Positions 59,568 to 64,000 of a stretch of 64,000 nucleotides of DNA are shown one piece after another (the stretch's first letter is position 1; every line of letters begins with the position of its first letter). This DNA comes from Cryptomeria japonica (lineage: Eukaryota; Streptophyta; Pinopsida; Cupressales; Cupressaceae), in assembly GCF_030272615.1 (NCBI RefSeq), contig NC_081415.1:103470796-103534795 (forward strand), read 5' to 3'. The position numbers and the translations under genes were made by a program. The notes beneath the pieces are model-generated. The model was not told the DNA's origin. It worked only from the letters and a program-made list of their open reading frames with translations, and did not search any database.

Positions 59568-60145
59568 TAGCGTCCTAAAATTGTGACACTTGCAATTTCG
59601 ACTGCATTTGGGTCTTCACGATGGCGATGCAACACGGAACCTGAATGGAGACCCCGAAACTTGTTCATGACATTAAAAACTGCATTTTTCAGCACCCTGG
59701 CCTGATCCTCCTTGCACCCCGCTGTCCCTGGAGGTGGGACCATGGTGCCCAGTGCCCTGGTCCTTCAGGACTAGGGCGCCTAGCACCTTGGTCCCCCAGG
59801 ACCATGGCTCCTAGCGCCCTAGTCCCTGGCCCTATTTTGGGCCCGGTCTCTTTTGGGCATCGGGTCTTTAAGTTTGCAAATTGGAAAATAATGTTTCCTG
59901 GTCGGCCTAAGGTCGGGAAAATCAGTCTATCGGCCCTAATTGACAAGTATATAAACTACATTTCCTCTCTCAAAAAGGGAGGAGGACATATGTGAGCAAG
60001 GCGCGAAAGCGATATTCGAAAATTCAAGCATTCAAGCATTCCTTCAAGCAATTGAGCATTCTAAGTCTCCATTCAAGGCTAAGTGTTGCATTCAAGACAA
60101 GGATTCAACCATTGAAGAGGAGATCACTTACAACACATTACATAC
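59568..60145. repeat. GC-rich LTR-like repeat of unknown family
   Basis: It begins TGTAGCGTCCTAAAATTGTG just where element B pol breaks off, and stops at the LTR of element C. Its middle (59700-59840) has palindromic phrases such as CCCTGGTCC, GGACTAGGGCGCCTAG and CTTGGTCCCCCAGGACCATGG. The TG start suggests an LTR. No matching partner or target duplication is seen, and the six-frame ORFs here look fortuitous. Confidence 0.45.
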
Positions 60146-60929
60146 TGTATATGGTGAAAATGGATAACAATAATAACAATATTGAAAGGCTAAATGAATT
60201 CAACCACCAAACCCTAGCCTAACAATCAACAAAGATCCACCATAACATATGAAGATTACCTAAGACAATGCAAATCAAATGAAATCACAAAGATTATACC
60301 ATTACATGTCCAATAGGGTTTTGATCTCCATTCTTCCTATCTCCATTGATCTTGCTTGATATATTTGCTCTCAGATTTTATGTGCACAAGAGCTCAACAA
60401 AGAACGAAATGTGGTTGCAAGTAGGATCAAAGTGTAGTCAAGTCCTCCAAATTGTTGATTAGCATGAATGATTAGGATGATTAGGGTTTGATAATGAAGG
60501 AAGCATCTCCTTATATAGAAGACACTATATGAAATGGAGGGATAAGATTGAGAGGTGTAAAAGGAGGTCGGCTATGATTAGAGGGTAGGTAAAAGAAATA
60601 ATAAAATAATGAAAGGGGTAGGTAGTGTATGAATTAAGAGATGAATGACATGTGTCATAGGTAGAAAAGGTTAATGAATTAATTAAATAAATAAAGATTT
60701 ATTTAATTAATAGAAGAAGTAGGATAATTAAATAAATAAGATATTTATTTAATTTAGGAAAAGGATAATTTAAATAAATAAATGTATTTATTTAAATGAG
60801 AAATAAGACTAGAAGAGGATAAATGAATTAATTAAATAAATAAGGATTTATTTAATTAATAGAAGAATTAAGCTTAGATAATTAAATAAATATTTATTTA
60901 ATTAGACTGGACAATTTTAGATGTCTACA
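60146..60929 (-). repeat. 3' LTR of gypsy element C (~784 bp)
   Basis: On the minus strand it begins TGTAGACATCTAAAATTGTCC and ends CACCATATACA. It matches the inserted LTR at 38974-39747 in length and in many phrases. It is shorter than the LTR of element B, so B and C are different subfamilies. Confidence 0.82.
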
Positions 60930-61028
60930 TTTTGCCCCTCTTTGAGACAATGCGGCTTGTCACGTTGTTTCAAAGAAGATAAGATGAACTGATACAGAGT
61001 TGCCCCAATATGGGAATGATATGCCCCC

Positions 61029-61077
61029 TCGAGAGATTGGATGAAAATGTCTGAAAAGATTCCAGACAATCTCTCGA
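61029..61077. repeat. Inverted repeat upstream of PMD copy 2
   Basis: TCGAGAGATTG (61029-61039) is the reverse complement of CAATCTCTCGA (61067-61077). An inner pair TGTCTG/CAGACA could extend the stem. It lies after the same phrase GCCCCCTCG as in copy 1. Confidence 0.88.
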
Positions 61078-61172
61078 TAAGAAAGAGAGGCTAGAATGGA
61101 CTGACCGGATAAAGTGACAAAGTCACGAGATGAGGAAGACTGACTCGGGAAATGAAGGCTAAGGCTAGGGTA

Positions 61173-61184
61173 GGCTATAAGATA
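61173..61184 (+). promoter_or_regulatory. TATA-like box of PMD copy 2
   Basis: CTATAAGATAG lies about 90-100 bp before the proposed ATG at 61274, comparable to the box of copy 1. Confidence 0.45.
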
Positions 61185-61439
61185 GACCACGGGCAAAAGA
61201 CATCCTCATTGTCATCTACACCATCATGAGATCAAAGTGTAGAGCAAGAAAAGAGCAGGAGCAGTCAGCAGCGATGGCTTTGGTTCACAGATTCGACCGC
61301 GTTCGCCGATTTCAGAGGCCAGCAGAGGCAAGAGAGCCGGTAAGTACCACCAAACCTCCTCGTACTTTGACGCATTTAATTTTGTCATTAATGCATGCTA
61401 GTTAAAGCAATAAATGCGCTTAGAAATAGGGTACAGAAA

Positions 61440-61735
61440 AGTCTAAAATCGTGCAACCGCGTCTGCGTCGGTGCCAGGCGCGTCTGTGTTCGACTGGCGC
61501 GTCTATGTCGGTGTCAGGCACGTCTGTGTCTGGAACCGCGTTTGCGCCAAATGCGGGCGCGTCTGCGTTGTGTAGGGGCGTCTGCGATGTGCAGGGGCGT
61601 CTGCGTTGTATAGTCACGTTTATGCACAGCCTAGGCATGTCTATGTCCTACAGGCGCGTCTATGTTTTTCAGGCATGCTTGTGCAGTCTGTAGGCGCGTT
61701 TGTGTCAGTCAAGCGCGTTTGTGTTAAAAAATGCA
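61440..61735 (+). repeat. GCGCGTCTGCGT minisatellite in the PMD copy 2 intron
   Basis: A 12-20 bp motif (GGCGCGTCTGTGT, GGGGCGTCTGCG, AGGCGCGTTTGTGT) recurs about 14 times. It lies in the same intron and at a similar place as the TAGCGCAT repeat of copy 1, but with a different unit. Confidence 0.85.
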
Positions 61736-61849
61736 AGTTTGGTCTTCTAGGTCAAATCGGTAGTTCTGTGATGAACATACGCTGTCGATTGGATAAGCTG
61801 CTGAGAGGATATGCTCAAGAAGGTCCTCTAGGAAGACTAGGATAGATCA

Positions 61850-62130
61850 AGGCACTTTGTGATGAGCAGTGAGTACCAAGATAGAGTACTTTGTGATGAA
61901 CAGGGAGTACCCAAAGTATGAGTAGCACTTTGTGATGAACAGGGAGTGCAAATGTGAGTAACACTTTGTGATGAACAGGGAGTGTCACACACATAGTACT
62001 TTGTGATGAATAGGGAGTACTACTAGAATAGAAGTAACACTTTGTGATGAACAGTGAGTGTCACTAGGATAGATAACCATATGCATTTAGATAAAAAAGT
62101 AGCATTTTGTGATGAACAGTGAATGCCACC
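61850..62130 (+). repeat. ~37-bp tandem repeat in the PMD copy 2 intron
   Basis: Seven units share ACTTTGTGATGAACAGGGAGT with variable joins; the last is separated by about 35 bp more. The array ends about 30 bp before the splice acceptor at 62161-62162. Confidence 0.92.
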
Positions 62131-63464
62131 ATGACTGACATGATTAATTTGCTTGACTGCAGGAGTACTTGCCTATGCTGGAGTCACGGGAGAGATTTCT
62201 GTCGACGCAGAGATTGCGACCTGAGCTGACCTTCGAGAACAGAGCTGCTATTGAGGCTATGGGTCTGAGACATATTCTGTATGTGCCTGAGTTTCGGGCA
62301 AACATGAGACTGTTGACTGCACTTGCCGAGAGATGGCATTCTGAGACATGCACTTTCCATTTGCCGATGGGTGAGATGACAGTCACCCTTGAGGATGTCT
62401 ATAGGATTCTGCATATACCGATTGATGGAGATTTGATTCCATATGATCGAGATGGTGACAGAGAGGCATTGAGATGGGTGTTTCAGGATCCCGACCTAGA
62501 GATGAGGGCTGGTCATGTGGCATGGGACACCATGACAGCCATAGGGTTAGCATTGCTGGCTATGATCGGAGGAGTGATTAGTGGGTTCTTGTGTCCAGAT
62601 AGGGAGACACGGGGATTGGCAGTGAGCTGGGGCGGAGCATTGGAGACACTGGTGATGCAGCACACTAGATATGCTTGGGGACCATGTGTGTTGGCCCACT
62701 TATATTATGAGCTTCACCAGTTTGTATACCATGGGTCAGTTGGATTGGGCTGCGGGGTGACACTACTGCAGGTTTGGGCCTATGAGCATCTGCCAGTGAC
62801 GAGGCCGATACACTTCTGAGGCAGGGGACATGGACACAACTTTGTTCATTTGTACGACATGATCACCTCACAGCCGCGGATTGGCAGGTTAGAGCATTGG
62901 CGGCGAGTGCTAGATGATATTGATGTAGTCATCTGGAGACTGTATTTAGGATGCGAGGAGTGGGAGGATGACGTAGTGGAGTTGCCATACACCTTTTGGA
63001 GTAGGTACCTGATTGGGCGGACACCCTATGTGTTAGAGAGGCAACTTGTGGATAGGGTTGGCCGATAGTTTGGCCGGATTCAGAGAATGCCATGAGGCTC
63101 GAGTATGTATGCCCGTACAGTCAGGGATTAGGCGCAGTTTGGGCTGCTACTGTCATATGATCAGGCAGTGACACAGCTGATAGAGATGATACCTCTACCC
63201 TGGGACATGTGGCTAGAGGTTGACGATGCTGGGATGGATGCTGAGTATTCAGCATATTGGGCGGAGCATCCATTCCCACGACTGACAGATCGAGGGGAGC
63301 TATTGGATGGAGATGGAGGAGGAGATGATGATGATGATGGCGGAGGTGCTGGGGGTAGAGGTCGATGGAGGCGGAGGGGAATAGTGGGAGAGAGGCGAGT
63401 TGCACCTCGGAGAGAGGGTGGAGAGGAGCGGCAGGCTCGGGTGGTGAGAGGTCGCGGTGGATTA

Positions 63465-63620
63465 CCCCTACAGGTACCAGCAGCACAGGATCCCAGGCAG
63501 AGACAGGGACAGGGACAGGTGCAGGGACAGGTACAGGGGCAGAGGCATGCACAGAAACAGGTACCCGTACAGGCACCAGTACAGGTACCGATACAGGGGC
63601 AGGCACCTGCAGAGGGAGAG
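63465..63620 (+). repeat. Coding minisatellite CAGGTACAGGGGCAG in PMD copy 2
   Basis: Units of 6-18 bp (CAGGTACAGG, CAGGGACAGG, CAGGCACC) recur over about 150 bp and encode a Gln/Val/Pro/Gly-rich stretch between the RG-rich and coiled-coil parts. Confidence 0.85.
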
Positions 63621-64000
63621 CCACAGGCCAAGGCAGAGGGTGGGGATCCAGAGGAGGATGAGCTGATTGAGCTCAGGGAGATCTGCTAGTGTCAAGCAGA
63701 TGAGATACAAGAGTTGGAGAGGGAGAGAGACCGACTCAGGACAAGGCTCAGGGATATTGAGCGGGAGAGAGATCAGGCGATTCAGCGCTACATAGAGGCT
63801 GAGACAGCGCTGAGGGTAGGGAGGCAGGCGGCGGAGGACACAGGGGCAGGCTATGCATATGTCCTGCGGGTAGGAGAGGAGATTGGATACTGGAGGGACC
63901 TCTACTACGGTGCTATGCCATTAGATCAGCGAGCGAGGAGCTTCCATAGACCCTCACGCACAGCGACAGCTACGGGAGGGAGTCGGAGGAGGCAGGCATC

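Larger units (their letters stand above)
52471..59570 (-). mobile_element. Ty3/gypsy element B (Tat type), minus strand, carrying an antisense PMD gene
   Basis: On the minus strand the visible order is integrase (59567-58654), a 1.4-kb non-coding gap, a plus-strand PMD gene (54324-57259), polypurine tract (about 53925-53908) and 3' LTR (53907-52471). It sits inside gypsy element A. Its upstream part (5' LTR, gag, RT) is not seen, because unrelated repeat sequence begins at about 59571. A gene in antisense between pol and the 3' LTR is known as an extra ORF in some plant Tat elements. Confidence 0.82.
60930..64000 (-). mobile_element. Gypsy element C internal region (partial, runs off the window)
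   Basis: A polypurine tract (minus strand CTCAAAGAGGGGCAAAA) directly adjoins the LTR at 60929. The same layout as element B follows: inverted repeat, TATA-like box, plus-strand PMD gene. The integrase expected further right is outside the window. Confidence 0.75.
61274..64000 (+). pseudogene. Plant mobile domain (PMD) gene, copy 2, antisense within gypsy element C (partial)
   Basis: Exon 1 is 61274-61339 (22 codons, MALVHRFDRVRRFQRPAE..). The intron is 61340-62162 (CCG|GTAAGT to CTGCAG|GAG, phase 0). Exon 2 runs from 62163 past the window end, one frame of at least 612 codons. The PMD core has LAERWHSETCTFHLPMGEMT, EDVYRILHIPIDG, GVISGFLCPDRE, LQVWAYEHLPV, LEHWRRVLDDIDVVIW and YLIGRTPYVLER. 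An Asp/Gly-rich acidic run (63305-63350), an Arg/Gly-rich stretch, a Gln/Val/Pro repeat (63465-63620) and a charged coiled-coil segment (63690-63800) follow, in the same order as copy 1. In-frame stops are TGA 62817, TAG 63066, TGA 63093, TAG 63129 and TAG 63687; no frameshift is seen. The 3' end lies beyond the window. Confidence 0.88.

Noticed and set aside
59645-59995. 116-codon plus-strand ORF in the GC-rich repeat
   Set aside because: It runs through palindromic LTR-like sequence and shows no domain.
61850-62130. Regular repeats that could suggest a CRISPR array
   Set aside because: Units are contiguous tandem copies with degenerate joins inside a plant intron; there are no fixed-length unique spacers or cas genes.
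63121-63631. Pro/Val- and Cys/Thr-rich minus-strand ORFs opposite PMD copy 2
   Set aside because: They are shadows of the CAGGTACAGG minisatellite in the PMD frame.

Overview
This window is nuclear DNA of a gymnosperm, most likely a conifer. One host gene is recognisable: a three-exon NEEDLY (NLY) gene of the FLORICAULA/LEAFY family, at 4100-7829 (+). NLY is a gymnosperm-type paralogue of LEAFY. The rest is AT-rich spacer and nested, mostly decayed retroelements, as expected of a large conifer genome. I could not fix the species.

Layout. 1-4099: AT-rich upstream sequence with a 134-bp tandem duplication. 4100-7829: NLY. 7830-13919: spacer with a ~606-bp tandem duplication, a possible LTR remnant and a PPR-gene fragment. 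13920-16458: a small non-coding LTR element (two 322-bp LTRs, PBS, PPT) on the minus strand. 16480-18716: an LTR-like block with a second LTR nested in it. 19494-34578: a complete Ty1/copia element (TSD TATAA) whose reverse transcriptase is split by an 8-kb L1-type LINE (25036-33037, minus strand, 17-bp TSD). 35891-42584: a decayed second copia element with an LTR inserted between gag and protease. 42585-52470: a plus-strand Ty3/gypsy element of Tat/Ogre type inserted into that copia; its own LTR holds a truncated LINE with an 18-bp TSD. 52471-59570: a minus-strand Tat-type element inserted into the previous one. 60146-64000: the 3' part of a third related element.

The most notable system is in the two minus-strand Tat-type elements. 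Just inside the 3' LTR and polypurine tract, each carries a spliced plant-mobile-domain (PMD) gene on the strand opposite to the retroelement. In both copies the gene has a short first exon, a phase-0 intron filled with minisatellites, and a long second exon with PMD core, acidic/RG-rich segment and coiled coil. A TATA-like box and an inverted repeat lie upstream in both. Neither copy shows a frameshift, but they have 9 and 5 in-frame stops. All 14 are TAG or TGA and none is TAA, which fits C-to-T decay at methylated CG and CHG sites.

All retroelements here look inactive. The copia integrase has Lys at the third DD35E position, the LINE RNase H has lost its Glu, and the gypsy and second copia frames carry many stops.
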